Assembly (NCBI RefSeq): GCF_020921035.1
Contig: NC_063156.1
Coordinates: 21,996,283 to 22,060,282 of the forward strand
Direction: 5' to 3'
Origin: Rhodamnia argentea
Lineage: Eukaryota; Streptophyta; Magnoliopsida; Myrtales; Myrtaceae
Length of the DNA stretch: 64,000 bases
Positions within the stretch are counted from its first letter, which is position 1; the number at the start of each line of letters is the position of its first letter. Of the stretch, positions 21,541-31,985 are shown piece after piece. Made by a program: the position numbers and the translations under genes. The notes under the pieces are model-generated. The model ran no database searches. It was not told where the DNA came from and saw only the letters and a program-made list of their open reading frames with translations.

Positions 21541-21896
21541 CCCACACCAATTGCAATTTGGGGTTTTAATTAAATACCTTCAAACATGCAATTCATTCTA
21601 TTTTGGAGCTGCCACTAATCTATTATGGGTTAATTAGATACCCAAGTAAAATGTGGGATAATATTTTACTTCTGCGAACAAGAGATGTAGAATTGGAGAA
21701 CTAACGCCGATATTAACTTATCAACTACCTTTCAGTGTAAGCATGTTACTTAGAAATAGAACCAAGGAAAAGAACATTTCTCCCAATCACACATTCACCA
21801 ACTAGACAAATGAGCAAAAGTTTGGGGTATTACACTCTTAATAGGATTCTAATGTTGGAAAATTTGTTGTTAAAAGAGCATGGAAAATAAGAGTAA
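21541..21896. other. Intergenic, no gene recognised
   Basis: AT-rich sequence between the segmental duplication and the next MITE; nothing supportable seen. Confidence 0.5.
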
Positions 21897-22478
21897 GGCC
21901 CTGTTTGGTTCAGCATTTAACCAAGGGACTTTGAGAAAATGTAAATACCTTTAGGCTTAAAGCCTTTTTAAAATGCAAGTAGTGTTTAGTAAAGTGTATT
22001 TTAAAAACACATTTAGAAATCAACTTCGACGTAAATGTTGTTTGGTGAAAAATGAACTTTGTAAAATATTTTTTCTTTTTGAAAAAAAGGCGGCGGCGAT
22101 GGTGGGAGGCGGCGGCAGCGACCGGTGGCTGGCGGCAAAGGGCGCACTGCGGCCGGCGGCGATTACCGGCGGCCAATGGGCGATGGCAGTGGGCAGCGGC
22201 GGCAACCGGCCGCCAATGGGCGATGGCGGCAGGCGTAGGCGGCGGCGGCGGCAAGAGAAGGTGATAAAATTAAAATAATAAAAAAATTAATTACATTTTG
22301 CAAAAGTGCTTTAGCCCAAAGTATCTCGGGTACTTTGAGCTAAATGACTTTAGAGAGCATTTAAGATGCAATTGCATCTCTCCAAAGTGAGCCAAAAAAT
22401 GAACCAAACACCATTTAAATTTAGCCAAGGCAATTTAGAGCTTCAATGCTCATTTGGAATGCTGAACCAAACAGGGCA
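21897..22478. mobile_element. Tourist-like element with GC-rich core (family 2)
   Basis: The inverted ends read ggccctgtttggttcagcat and, at the right, its complement; TAA flanks both sides (21894-21896 and 22479-22481). About 200 bp inside the left end a short A run leads into a GC-rich GGC/GCC core (22090-22255), after which AT-rich sequence resumes. Related copies lie at 31242-31739 and, inverted, at 47454-48019, each with a different core. The Gly/Ala/Arg-rich frames across the core are artefacts. Confidence 0.75.
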
Positions 22479-22508
22479 TAAGTATATGAGGCGTGAAGTG
22501 TGAAACTT

Positions 22509-23305
22509 GACAAAATGACACTTTTGGTGCCAAAAGTGGTGTACGTAGATTATTTTGATGCCAAAAGTTTTATTCGGATTACTGAAGTGCCTCTTTTTTT
22601 GAAAAGCGATCGTTTTAGTGCCAACTCCGATTTGCTCCGCTAGAAATCTGATGTGGCATTATTTTACTAATATTTCAAGTTGACATAGCTCCGGCGAGGT
22701 CCAGTCAGCAATTAAAAAATGTAAAAATTTAAAAAGAATATTAAAAATAAAAATACAAGCTTAATTAGTTTACAAAAATCAATAAAAATCTAAAATTTGG
22801 AAAAAAAATACAAATTTTATTTAAAATAAACACAAAAATTCGGTAAAAAAAATTAACAAAATAATGTAAAAACCCAAAAAAAAAAAAGGTTGCAGAATAG
22901 GCGAGAAGGCTTGCACAGCCCTTGCCACCCGGTAACCAATCCTTCCTTTTTTTTAATTTTAATTTTTTTTGTTAAATTTTAAACTTATTTTAAATTTTAT
23001 TTTAAATGCAATTTGTATTTTAAACAAATTTATTTTTAGGTAATTTTTAAATTTGAATTTGATTTATTTTAAAGTGTAGAAGTGCACGTAGCTACCCACG
23101 TGGGTTTATTATTCTTTTTAAATGTCATTTTACATTGAAAAATTAATTATTAATGACACGTGGCAGTTTTGGCTGAAAAATTTTACCGGAGGCACCAAAG
23201 CGATCATTTTGTCTCCGACTTGATATTGAAGTGATCCGACGGAAACCTTTAACACCAAAGTGACCTCCGTACACAACTTTTGACACCAAAAGCGTCCTTT
23301 TCCCT
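22509..23305. mobile_element. MULE-type fold-back element, 797 bp
   Basis: Termini of 100 bp or more are imperfect inverted repeats ('cacttttggtgccaaaagt' on the left; 'cttttgacaccaaaagcg' on the right). A perfect, complex 9-bp target duplication gtgaaactt (22500-22508 and 23306-23314) flanks it. Half of a related element sits at 26050-26225. No coding capacity. Confidence 0.85.
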
Positions 23306-23324
23306 GTGAAACTTAGTGCGACTG

Positions 23325-23641
23325 GCTTTAGCGGCTATCCTCACAGGATATGATAAATCTTCCTCTTCACTCCACACAAAATAAATAGAGAAAATAAGAA
23401 CAACAACTTTATATGTAAAACTCAGCTAATAAATGAAAGAAAAGAAAATTTCTTATTTTTGGTATGTTGCTATTGTGATTTGTAGATTTACTTTATAAGA
23501 AAATAAATGAGAGGGATTATAACAAAATAAATCATATCAAAGGCTACGGATCGGTTACAATTTGATTGTGGTCATAATTTCCATGAAATCCATTGCAAAA
23601 CAATGGCTTTGGATATTTTAAAACCATTGAAATATTTAACA
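23325..23641 (-). repeat. Probable LTR of the Ty1-copia relic (downstream copy)
   Basis: About 315 bp that matches 28970-29286 in the same orientation ('gtaaaactcagctaataaatg', 'aattgattgtggtcataatttcc', 'gatattttaaaacc.ttgaaatat' in the same order). On the minus strand it begins TGTTAAATATTTC, a usual LTR start. The two copies bracket minus-strand copia coding remnants, which is why I call them LTRs. A C-run near 23641-23652 follows. Confidence 0.6.
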
Positions 23642-24099
23642 ACCCCCCCCCCCTCCCATTTTAAGGTATTGAAAACAAGGAAAAATAAATGATGGGTTAA
23701 ACTCAATTGAATGTAATGCAAGGAGAATGGTGTTTATCAGACTATGGACCAGATCTTGAAATAGTGATATAATTTACAAAATCATTGGTCAAGTTTGAAA
23801 TTTCTATGAACCAAGAATTTCTTTTATGAGTTATAATTTTCGCCAATCACATTATACCCCCACAATTTATGTTATTCAAGGAGGTTTTGCGCTAATAAGC
23901 CATGCACGTGCCTTGTTTACACACAAGTACTCTAGAGATTTTCTCAAAAATTCTCATATGGGCGGCTTCACTGCACACTTATATTGGTAATTCCATCGAG
24001 TGTATTTTGTAATTTAATACACTAACAAAAATTAGCTTAATCTCTTTTTCATTGCACTCTTGCAATATTCTCATTTTAGCAAGGCCAACAATTTTTAAT

Positions 24100-24534
24100 G
24101 GGTTAATACTACGAAAAACCTCTTAGTAGTACACATGTGATAAATTTACCCAAAATTAATTTTTTTTACCACAAAAAAATCCAAATTGGTACACGTGAAA
24201 AACTTACCCCAAATTAATTTTTGGACCACCAAAAACCTAAACTGATACACCTTAGATAATTTACCTCGTGTTAGTTTTTGTTTGGAGTTATACCACGAAC
24301 AATTCCAAATTAGTACACATGTAACAAACGGAAGATAAAAACCCCAAACTAGTACATCCGTTAACCGTTACATGTTATCTAACTCAGTAATTCGATAGTA
24401 AAATTTAGCATGAAACTAACGGGGGGTTAAATTTGTTACAAGTACACCAGTTTGGATTTTTTGTAGTAAAAAAATTAGTTTGGGATAAATTTGTTACAAG
24501 TGTACCGGTTTGAAATTTTTTGTGGTATTAACCC
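24100..24534. mobile_element. MULE-type fold-back element, 435 bp
   Basis: The left end 'gggttaatactacgaaaaac' is mirrored on the right ('tttgtggtattaaccc'). The flanks are atttttaat (24091-24099) and atttttatt (24535-24543), a 9-bp duplication with one mismatch. It lies inside the 3' part of the copia relic. Confidence 0.65.
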
Positions 24535-24955
24535 ATTTTTATTAGTGCATTACTAGATTTCGCCCAAAAAAAAATAGTGCATTACTAGATCAACAAATGA
24601 CCTTTATTATCCATATGAACCTAATTCATGGGGTTGCCAATCACATAGGTTGGGTTACCATCATCGTTAATTTTCCTTAGCTAGCTTACGTCTCATTCCC
24701 CTCGATGTATCGTAAATTCTTCCCACAAGTTTAGTTAGAGGATTGGATAAATTCACTTCTAACTTTACATGTCGATGGACATAATTCCATCTTTAAGCAT
24801 CCGTTTTACCACTTCATGCCTCAATTGGATGTGTCTATTTTTAGCATTGGAAGTTTTATTATTTGCAATGGCTATTGCCGCTCGGCAATCACAATGCATA
24901 GGCATGACATGTATCTATTTCATTTCCAAAGGAATATCTGCTAAGAAGTTTCTTA

Positions 24956-25346
24956 GGACTCGCATGAAAACACTTCTCCAACTGAAAATGGCTTCTAGTA
25001 AGAAGTTGGTATTTCTGCTTTTGCTTTTGAGCAGAAGTTGATTTTTTAATTTCTGCTTCAGAAGTTGATTTCTGATTGAGAAATGCATTTGATAACTGAA
25101 ATAAATTTCAACCTCACGACAGAAGCCATTCTGGACCGAGAGAAATGAAAATTTTTTACTTCTCGGATGAGACTCAAAATCTGATCGGGCAAGATTTTTC
25201 ACTACAAAATTGAAAAACACAACCAGAAGTCAAATTTTTTTATCAAACGGCTTTATACTTCAATTAGGTTTTTATCAAACGCATTTCTTTGCCGGATGGG
25301 TTTCTGGTAGAGAAATGAAAATTTTGAAGTGTTTTCATGCGGGCCC
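24956..25346. mobile_element. Tourist-like MITE nested in copia RNase H region
   Basis: The inverted ends are 'ggactcgcatgaaaacactt' and the complement of 'gtgttttcatgcgggccc'. TTA flanks it on both sides (24953-24955 and 25347-25349). Removing it together with one TTA joins the copia reading frame on each side, which confirms the boundaries. The element at 58717-59256 has related ends. Confidence 0.85.
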
Positions 25347-25453
25347 TTAATCGCTCAACCTCATTCCTAGCTAGTTCTAGAGCTTCAAGCTCTAACTCCA
25401 TGTGAATTTGGCAAATATTTGCTTGGCTCATTTCCAAGCTATAGCACTTTCAC

Positions 25454-25873
25454 GGGAAAAGTACACTAAAAGTGTCATAACTTATATACGGCGTTCACTT
25501 GAGTGCCATAACTTTCAAAACGTTAACTTAAGTACCATAACTTTAAAAAAGCGTTCACTTGAGTGCTACGTTGGAAAAAAAAAATCGTTCATTTGAGTGC
25601 TACAGTAACTTTTCCGGCGTGTCACCTCGGCTTTCCGGCGAGCTACGGTAACTTTCCACACGTGTCACGTCAACTTTCCGGCGAACTATAGTAACTTTTT
25701 AGCGTGTCACGTCAACTTTCCGGCTGCCACGTCAGTTTTTCCGGCTGCCACGTCAACTTGGCACTCAAGTGAACGATTTTTAAAAATTATGGCACTTGAG
25801 TAAACGTTTTGAAAGTTATGGCACTTAAATGAACGCCGTACAAAAGTTATGACATTTTTAGTGTACTTTTCCC
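25454..25873. mobile_element. MULE-type fold-back element nested in copia
   Basis: The left terminus 'gggaaaagtacactaaaagt' is mirrored on the right ('ttagtgtacttttccc'), with inverted repeats of about 100 bp around a core of repeated 'tttccggc'/'cacgtcaac' units. A perfect 9-bp duplication cactttcac (25445-25453 and 25874-25882) flanks it and interrupts the copia RNase H frame. The frames 25402-25596 and 25707-26075 cross the boundaries. Confidence 0.9.
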
Positions 25874-26049
25874 CACTTTCACAGAGGGTGAACACATATC
25901 CACTAGTGGATTTAGTCTCATTCGAATCTAAAATCCAACTAGCATCATTGTATCCTTCTAGAACAGTTGAAAATCCACCATATAAAATGACATAGTTTAT
26001 GGTGCATCTAAGATATTTCGTTACTCTGCTCAAGGCAATCCAATGATCA

Positions 26050-26225
26050 CGGTAAAATGATACTTTTAGTGCCAAAAGTTGTGTACGGAGATCACTTTGG
26101 TACCAAAAGTTTCAATCGGATCATTTTAGTGCCAAATTGGAGACAAAATGATCATTTTGATGCCCCAGGCGAAATTTTTCGGCCAAAACTGCCGCATGTT
26201 ATTAATAATTAATTTTTAATGTAAA
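26050..26225. mobile_element. Half of a MULE-type fold-back element
   Basis: Matches, in reverse complement, the right-hand 200 bp of 22509-23305 ('gtgtacggag.tcacttt', 'ggagacaaaatgatc', 'ccaaaactgcc'). The second terminus is missing, so it suffered a deletion or incomplete insertion. It lies within the copia relic, directly upstream of the HWIAL-type block. Confidence 0.7.
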
Positions 26226-26699
26226 ATCTAATGTGGATTAAACGCACGAAACTTATAATAATCTAAGCATAATCAGACTGAGGCCACACTATCTCTTGTT
26301 TTCACTAATTGAGTATTGACATCAAGAGGAGTATTCATAGATGTGACGTCAAAGTGTCCACCACATAATGCTTGGGAGTGAGCATTAAGCCACTATCACT
26401 TATAATTTTAAGAGCCAAAATAACATTAGCATCTGTCGAGTCCTTCAAATAAATTTAGAAGTCAAGAAACATTTTCTTTCATTCACGACATCACTGCACG
26501 CATGCCATCAGCATATGAGCTAATAATTGTAGATTCACTACTAACGGTTTTTGTGTATACAGGTTTATCTACTCCAATAGAGGAAAATCCACCATTGACC
26601 AGAACTTGATCAAATTTCTCATGCTATTATTTTGCTAAATCAACATAGGTTAATTACAGCACGTACTTGCTCTGCTATATAATCACGAATGACTGAAAT

Positions 26700-27026
26700 G
26701 ACGTCTAAAGGATGCCAAACGAAGTCCTAAGTTACGACTCCTGCCTTACTCAAGGCTGGCATGTTCTGACCAGCAAAGAGCTGAGACCAAACGAGAGATT
26801 ATTGGTGTGAAACGAATATCTAAACCACGTCATACAAAAGGAAAACATCGAGGACCATTCCTAGCATTAATTGGCACAATGACACCTCTCTTTCGCTAAT
26901 TTTTTTTTTTTATTATTGTTTTGCCCTTATTTGCTCTCTCGCTTCATTGCTTTCGCCGGTTCCTTACGATTGGCAAGGGAACAAAACAGAGTAAGGAGCA
27001 AATGACAAATTCAGAACGAATCAAAA
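26700..27026. other. No gene recognised (inside LTR-bounded interval)
   Basis: If 23325-29286 is one copia element, gag and integrase should lie in 26700-28970, but I see no recognisable remnants of either in this part. Confidence 0.4.
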
Positions 27027-27284
27027 TCAGTTCTGAAATTTTGTTGGAAGGGAAAGGCCCGGTAGGTGTGGCTCTTGGTTGACGGATCTCATTGGATGCC
27101 GCTTGACGGCGATTCTTATCCGGTCAAGCTTTACGATCTTCTTCTTCTCGGCCGCGACTTGTGCAGATCTCTCAGTGAGGAACTCCAAAAGGAGTTGCGC
27201 AGAGCAAGCGATCAGAAGTAACACTTCCGAGTTCACCTTGTTGATGTCCCTATCGAGCTTCACAATCCTCACTACGGCACTCAC
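27027..27284 (-). pseudogene. Histone-fold (NF-YC / DPB3-like) gene fragment
   Basis: This 85-codon minus-strand frame contains the histone-fold pattern of the NF-YC/DPB3/DR1-associated group: RIVKLDRDINKVNSE, a middle helix (LLLEFLTERSAQVAAEKKK) and KLDRIRIAVKRH. Such proteins pair through the fold and act in transcription or in DNA polymerase epsilon complexes. The frame lacks an N-terminal extension, and after KRH the usual hydrophobic tail is lost (the sequence drifts to MRSVNQEPHL). Normal family genes have introns, so this is a fragment or decayed retrocopy. It lies between copia pol and the upstream LTR. Confidence 0.65.
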
Positions 27285-27329
27285 AATGAAAACGGCGCTT
27301 CCAATATTTTTTGTTTAATAGTCGAGACC

Positions 27330-28484
27330 AACAAAAAATGTACGTGATTCGATCTGAGCACATTGAATCTTTTAAAACAACTAAAAAATACTTTCAAAGT
27401 ACGATCTTTTTGTAGCACGAGATAAAGTTATGAGATTGAGATCATTTTTCAAATTAAATTCAAACACGAGAAAACGTCTTCGATCACATGTCACCAAATA
27501 TTGGAAAATTAACAATTTCTCCGGAATTTTTTTTTTCCTGAAAAGCATTTTCCTTTTTCATGAAGTTTCCTCCTGACCAAAGGCAACCTATGTCTGGGTC
27601 CCAACACAAACTATTTATGGGACTTTAGTGAGATTCTCGATTTTTTTTTTCAGATTTGAGAATAAATTTAAAAGATGAGAAAATAATAAATATCATAGTA
27701 GAGGTTGGTTATGTGGATGATTCACTCAAAGTAACATTTTCACATAAACTCAAGAAAGGAACAAAGGAATCTAACTGCAAATCAAGATAAATCCCAGACA
27801 ACTTCAAAACAAAACAAACTCCATACAACAACATGGATAGTTAAAACAAGGTTAGGGATCATGTGCTCAAAAAGCAGATTTGTGACTTTTTCAAATCAAA
27901 GCGGGAGGCCTATCATCAAATCCATCTTCAATAACGAACACGCATTGATGTCTCCAATTGTTATTACAACGTTGTTTTTCGACGTTGCGCACCTAGATTC
28001 GGTGTCCTCAACACTATCATCCTTTAAAGTAACAAGTTTTTTTTTTTTTTTTGGGGGGGGGTCGAATGTAGAGTAACAAGGTTGAACGAACACAAATCTG
28101 ATATTTGTGAGAGCGAAACCTTCAAGAAGCTTATCCGATCTACTTGAAAATTGACTGTACGTGATTCGATCGTAGAAACCTACATCCACGGGAAGAGCAG
28201 CAACGAATTCCACTATAGATCAAGTGATACACGGAGATTACAGATTAAACTCAAGTAACTCAAATACTCTCGGTGTTTCTCAGCCCCAATTACATCTAAT
28301 AACACACAGTGTTTAGCTATCAATTTCTAGCGAAATAATCTCTCAATCTTATAAAAGAATAAAAACAAAACCTTAAATAGGATTTTCTATCAGCTATAAA
28401 GCACTTGTGATTCTTCCTTGGATGCAACTTCACGGACAATCCGAAGACCCACCGCCAAGCACCCAGCACCTATAGGTAAATACT
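27330..28484. other. No gene recognised
   Basis: The minus-strand frame 27896-28213 has some amino-acid complexity (VAALPVDVGFYDRI, VTLKDDSVEDTES) but I do not recognise it, and it is bridged by a run of about 20 T and 8 G near 28040-28062. It could be a broken exon. Confidence 0.35.
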
Positions 28485-28560
28485 CGCAAATTGAGCACTA
28501 CGGCACTCACAATGAAAATGGCGCTTCCAATATATATATAGTCGGGACCAACTATATATA
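28485..28560 (-). repeat. Partial duplicate of the 5' part of the histone-fold fragment
   Basis: 'actacggcactcacaatgaa' and 'ggcgcttccaatat' here repeat 27270-27310, immediately upstream of and including the first codons of the histone-fold frame; the histone fold itself is not repeated. TA microsatellites adjoin it (28531-28567). Confidence 0.65.
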
Positions 28561-28969
28561 TATATATGCAAGTATATCGCACAGAGGGACGAGCAGACCG
28601 ACTTTCTCTTGGATCATGTGATTTGGTCAAACCTGCACGGAACTTCAAAAGAAATAGAAAAGCAAATCTTCTCTTATCTTTTCCTCTTGATTTCTTTCTT
28701 GTTGTTATCTTTTGTCCACCGTAAATAAATATCACATGGTCCAACTCAAATTCAAAGTCCCAGGTGGACTTTCCAATTCAGCCAATGACTCTGATGCATG
28801 TTCATATATATATATATGGATAATTCGAACGTCCGCAGAAATTCGGACTTTAAATATTTATTTCTGAAACTTATATTTTCGTTTCGGGCTCAAACTCGAG
28901 ACATATTTTCAACATACTGTCCTGTAATACAATTTCGCTCTTCGAAATACGAAGCCGATAGCAACATGT

Positions 28970-29286
28970 TGTTGCAATTATCCTTTCAGGATACAATAGA
29001 TTTTCTTATTTACTCCGCACAAAATAAATAGAAAGAACATGAACCATATTACTATATGTAAAACTCAGCTAATAAATGGAAATACAAAAGAGAATTTCTT
29101 TTTTTTTTATGTTTTTATTGTGATTTTGAGATGCTCTTTATAGGCATATAAATGAGAGGGTTAATAAAGAAATAAATCATGTCAAAAGGTTACAAAACCA
29201 TAGACAAATTGATTGTGGTCATAATTTCCATTAAAGCCGTTAAAAAAAAAAAGACTTTCGATATTTTAAAACCGTTGAAATATCCA
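28970..29286 (-). repeat. Probable LTR of the Ty1-copia relic (upstream copy)
   Basis: Direct match of 23325-23641 with perhaps 75-80 percent identity by eye, and ends at similar places. On the minus strand it starts TGGATATTTC. The divergence of the two copies implies an old insertion. Confidence 0.6.
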
Positions 29287-30130
29287 TCGTCTAGTACTTA
29301 GAAAAGCAATAGATATTTGTACTCAAAGTGAGAAACTTCGTACTTGTGTTTAAACAAGCTCTTTGAGATATTTTTACAGGTTTAAAATATCGAACATTCG
29401 CCTGTAAGATCGACACGCCAATATGTGACCGTAAAAGTGAAAAATGAAGGTGGCCAGGCTCTTCCTAGTATACTTGGTCCTACACGGTAAAACAAAATGG
29501 CTTGTGCTTGTTATATATGCCTCGCCACCTACGGGACTAGAACTGGAGAAATGGATCCTGACAGATTAATTTGTTGATTCTCTGTTTCGACCTCGTGATC
29601 TGGAAATCAATTTCTTCTTGTAAATTCCTCGTGGATCACTTTTAGCAAGCAGCATTCACAGAGAGAGAGAGAGAGAGTGAGTGAGAGTGTGAATGAGAGT
29701 CATCTGAATTAAATATAGAGGTCTCAATTATGCGCCTACCATCGCTGACTCCCACGTGATTGGAGATTGGAAGACCCATTTCGTAATATACTCCAATCAA
29801 CAAATGCGGAATAGACAACTTAGGCTGTTTTTGATCGTCACGAAGAAATTCAAGATATAATTTATCTTATTCTATTTTGTATTTAATAGTTATCCAGGAC
29901 AAAATAAAAGAGATATAAATGAGATATATGGGGAAAAAATAATCCTAAGGATGAGGGATGGGATAAAGCCAGATATGATTTTTCTTATCCATCGCTCAAG
30001 CCACCTGTTCTCTCCGCCATGTCCTATGCACCTCTCTGTCAAGTCCAGCTCCAAATTCATGAAAAATGATAATCGTAGTTGTGGCAATGCAAATTTATCG
30101 AGGAGCAACCTTTTAAGAATAGTGCCAACT
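29287..30130. other. Intergenic, no gene recognised
   Basis: Contains a GA tract (29659-29674). The overlapping frames 29890-30275 on both strands show no motif. Confidence 0.45.
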
Positions 30131-30890
30131 TATATAGGTGTTTTATCAAACGAGGGTCTAAAGTGAATATTGTCTCAAACACGCTCCGAAATGACAAATT
30201 CAATTTCAAATAAGGGCTTAAAGTGGTAAATTTAATTTCAAATAAGATCTCAAGATCACTAATGACGAGGGGCATTTTCTTCCAATAGCCTTTTTTTTTT
30301 TGTAATTTTTGTTTTTTGTAATTTCTTCTTCTTCTTCTCCTCTCTCTCTCTATCTCTCTCTCTCTCTTCCCTTTTCTTTTACCTTCTTGTTCAGTGTTGC
30401 GACATCAAGGCCAAAGCTGCTGATCACCATCATCTCGACAATGGGCAAGGCCTCGTTGAGGCGGACAAGACGACAAAAGCAAGTAATCGGTGCGTCGAAC
30501 GCGCTCTTGTGGGGGGAAGCTACAGTCGAGGTTGGAGAGGGCGTAGAGGATGTCGTCCATGGCGAAGAGGGAGGTCTCCGAGGTGAGGATGTGGAAGGAA
30601 AAAGAAAATGAAAATGAAAATGAAAGAAAAGAAAACATTAATAAAAAGAGAGAGAAAAAAAGAAAAGAAGTGAAAGAGAAAAAAGAAAAAGAAAAGAAAA
30701 GGTTCTTGACAAAAATGCCCCTAATCAATCGAAGATTTTTTTTTATGACCAAAAAAAAAAAAAAAATCGAAGATTTTTTTGATCGGTGAGTTTAACCCTT
30801 ATTTGAGACTAATTTGCCATTCCATGCCTTTCCTCTTTTGAGAAAACACCTTCACTTGTCCTTATTTAAAATTTTCTCACGTATGTTGCG
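30130..30890. mobile_element. Possible transposon with a captured gene fragment
   Basis: The outer parts carry opposed copies of an 'aaataagggcttaaa' motif (30140-30240 forward; 'ttaacccttatttgag' near 30792 reversed). Between them, 30420-30600 is GC-richer and on the minus strand reads a non-repetitive stretch (SETSLFAMDDILYALSNLD) flanked by A/G-rich and C/T-rich tracts. It could be a captured host exon in a Pack-type element; no clear target duplication was found. CT tract at 30340-30369. Confidence 0.35.
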
Positions 30891-31241
30891 AATTGGGAAG
30901 TCTAGAGGCTAGACTTTTTTGCCTTCGCTGCAGATTTAATCTCGTTTCATTTTCAAATTTCGTTTGCTCTCGTTAGACTCGAAAATATCTTCAGAACCCA
31001 CCTTTGAACACTCGTTGCTTACCCAGTAGGTCTTGTCACTGCCATGAGCCTACTCCGAATAAATTTAAGTGCGCAACAAGAGAGATGACGACAAATTCTT
31101 CAGGGCTTGTAGCCAAACAGAAGGAATTCCCCATACTTTAGAGATGAACAAAATGCCTTGGAATTTGAATAGGGACAATGGTAATCCAAGCGGATAAAGA
31201 CATGAACGACACCGACAGCTTCAATGGCGTTCTCCCTTTAA
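30891..31241. other. Intergenic, no gene recognised
   Basis: No motif, RNA gene or repeat identified. Confidence 0.5.
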
Positions 31242-31739
31242 TGGTCTTGTTTGGTTTATCATTTCGTCATGGGATTTTGAAAAAAATGCAAATACCTTTG
31301 GGTTAAAGGCTTTTTTCAAAATATAAGTAGTGTTTAGTAAAATGTATTTTTAAAACATATTTAGAAAGCAACTTTGACGTAAATGTTATTTGATGAAAAA
31401 TTAATTTTGTAAAGTATTTTTACTTTTTGAAAAAAAAAAAAAAAAAAAAAAAAAAGCGGCGGCGGTGGCCAACGGCAGAGGGCGAGCGGCGGTCAGCCGG
31501 CAACCGAGGAGGGGGGGAGAGGGGGAGGCGGGGTCTAGCGGGCTGGCGACGGCGAGGAGGGAGGGTCGGCGGGTGGCGGTATCGGTGTTGGCGGGTACCT
31601 CTAGAGGTACTTTGATTTAAAAGATTTTGGAGAGCATCTCTTCAAAGTGAGTAAAAACATGAACCAAACACCATTTGTATTTGGCTAAGACACTTTAAAG
31701 CTTCAATGCTCATTTTCGATGCTAAATCAAACGGGCCAA
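31242..31739. mobile_element. Tourist-like element with GC-rich core (family 2)
   Basis: Same family as 21897-22478: left end 'tggtcttgtttggtttatca', right end 'gatgctaaatcaaacgggcc', TAA on both sides (31239-31241, 31740-31742). The left 180 bp matches that copy closely ('gcaaatacctttgggttaaaggct', first 20 bases gcaaatacctttgggttaaa). A run of about 29 A precedes a G-rich core (31457-31600). It ends about 240 bp upstream of the first NFD4-like ATG. Confidence 0.75.
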
Positions 31740-31805
31740 TAAATGGATGAACCAACACTTGCAAGAAGGTTGGTTACCGAGTCGAGTTAGGTTCACTGCA
31801 CAACC

Positions 31806-31807
31806 GT

Positions 31808-31846
<39 letters not shown>
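31806..31846. repeat. (CT)n microsatellite in the 5' region of NFD4-like gene 1
   Basis: A nearly pure CT tract 140 bp before the ATG at 31986, probably in the promoter or 5' leader. Confidence 0.85.
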
Positions 31847-31847
<1 letters not shown>

Positions 31848-31985
31848 TTTCTTCTTTCCCAGATTGTGGCCAGAACAAGACAACAACAAGAACGTCACTG
31901 CCGACCGCGACACATGAAACTTCCTAAGCGAAACCTTAACGAGAATTGATAAACACCCCGCACACCCACCCAGAGAGCGCCAAAC

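Larger units (their letters stand above)
24590..26700 (-). pseudogene. Ty1-copia pol relic (RT and RNase H), nested insertions
   Basis: Minus-strand remnants in copia order: a reverse transcriptase segment near 26450-26640 whose expected YVDD-type site reads YADGM; a KDSTDANVILALKI block near 26440; an RNase H part with SDETKSTSGY-like sequence (NETKSTSGYVFT) near 25900; then ADIPLEM and RHIQLRHEVVK blocks near 24800-24950. Three elements interrupt it: a half fold-back element at 26050-26225, a fold-back element at 25454-25873 and a Tourist-like element at 24956-25346. Stops and small deletions are also present. It cannot encode active enzymes. Confidence 0.75.

Noticed and set aside
21909..22278. 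Gly/Ala/Pro-rich proteins on both strands
   Set aside because: They arise from a GGC/GCC repeat core in a Tourist-like element; all six frames are open because of composition.
27896..28213. Novel minus-strand gene
   Set aside because: Some complexity is present, but it is bridged by a homopolymer run and I recognise no domain; kept only as an unassigned stretch.
30550..30789. Lys/Glu-rich coiled-coil protein
   Set aside because: Purine-tract artefact ending in an A run; no conserved start or homologue.
31427..31615. Arg/Gly-rich protein after a poly-A run
   Set aside because: Lies in the core of a Tourist-like element and starts in a homopolymer-coded Lys run.
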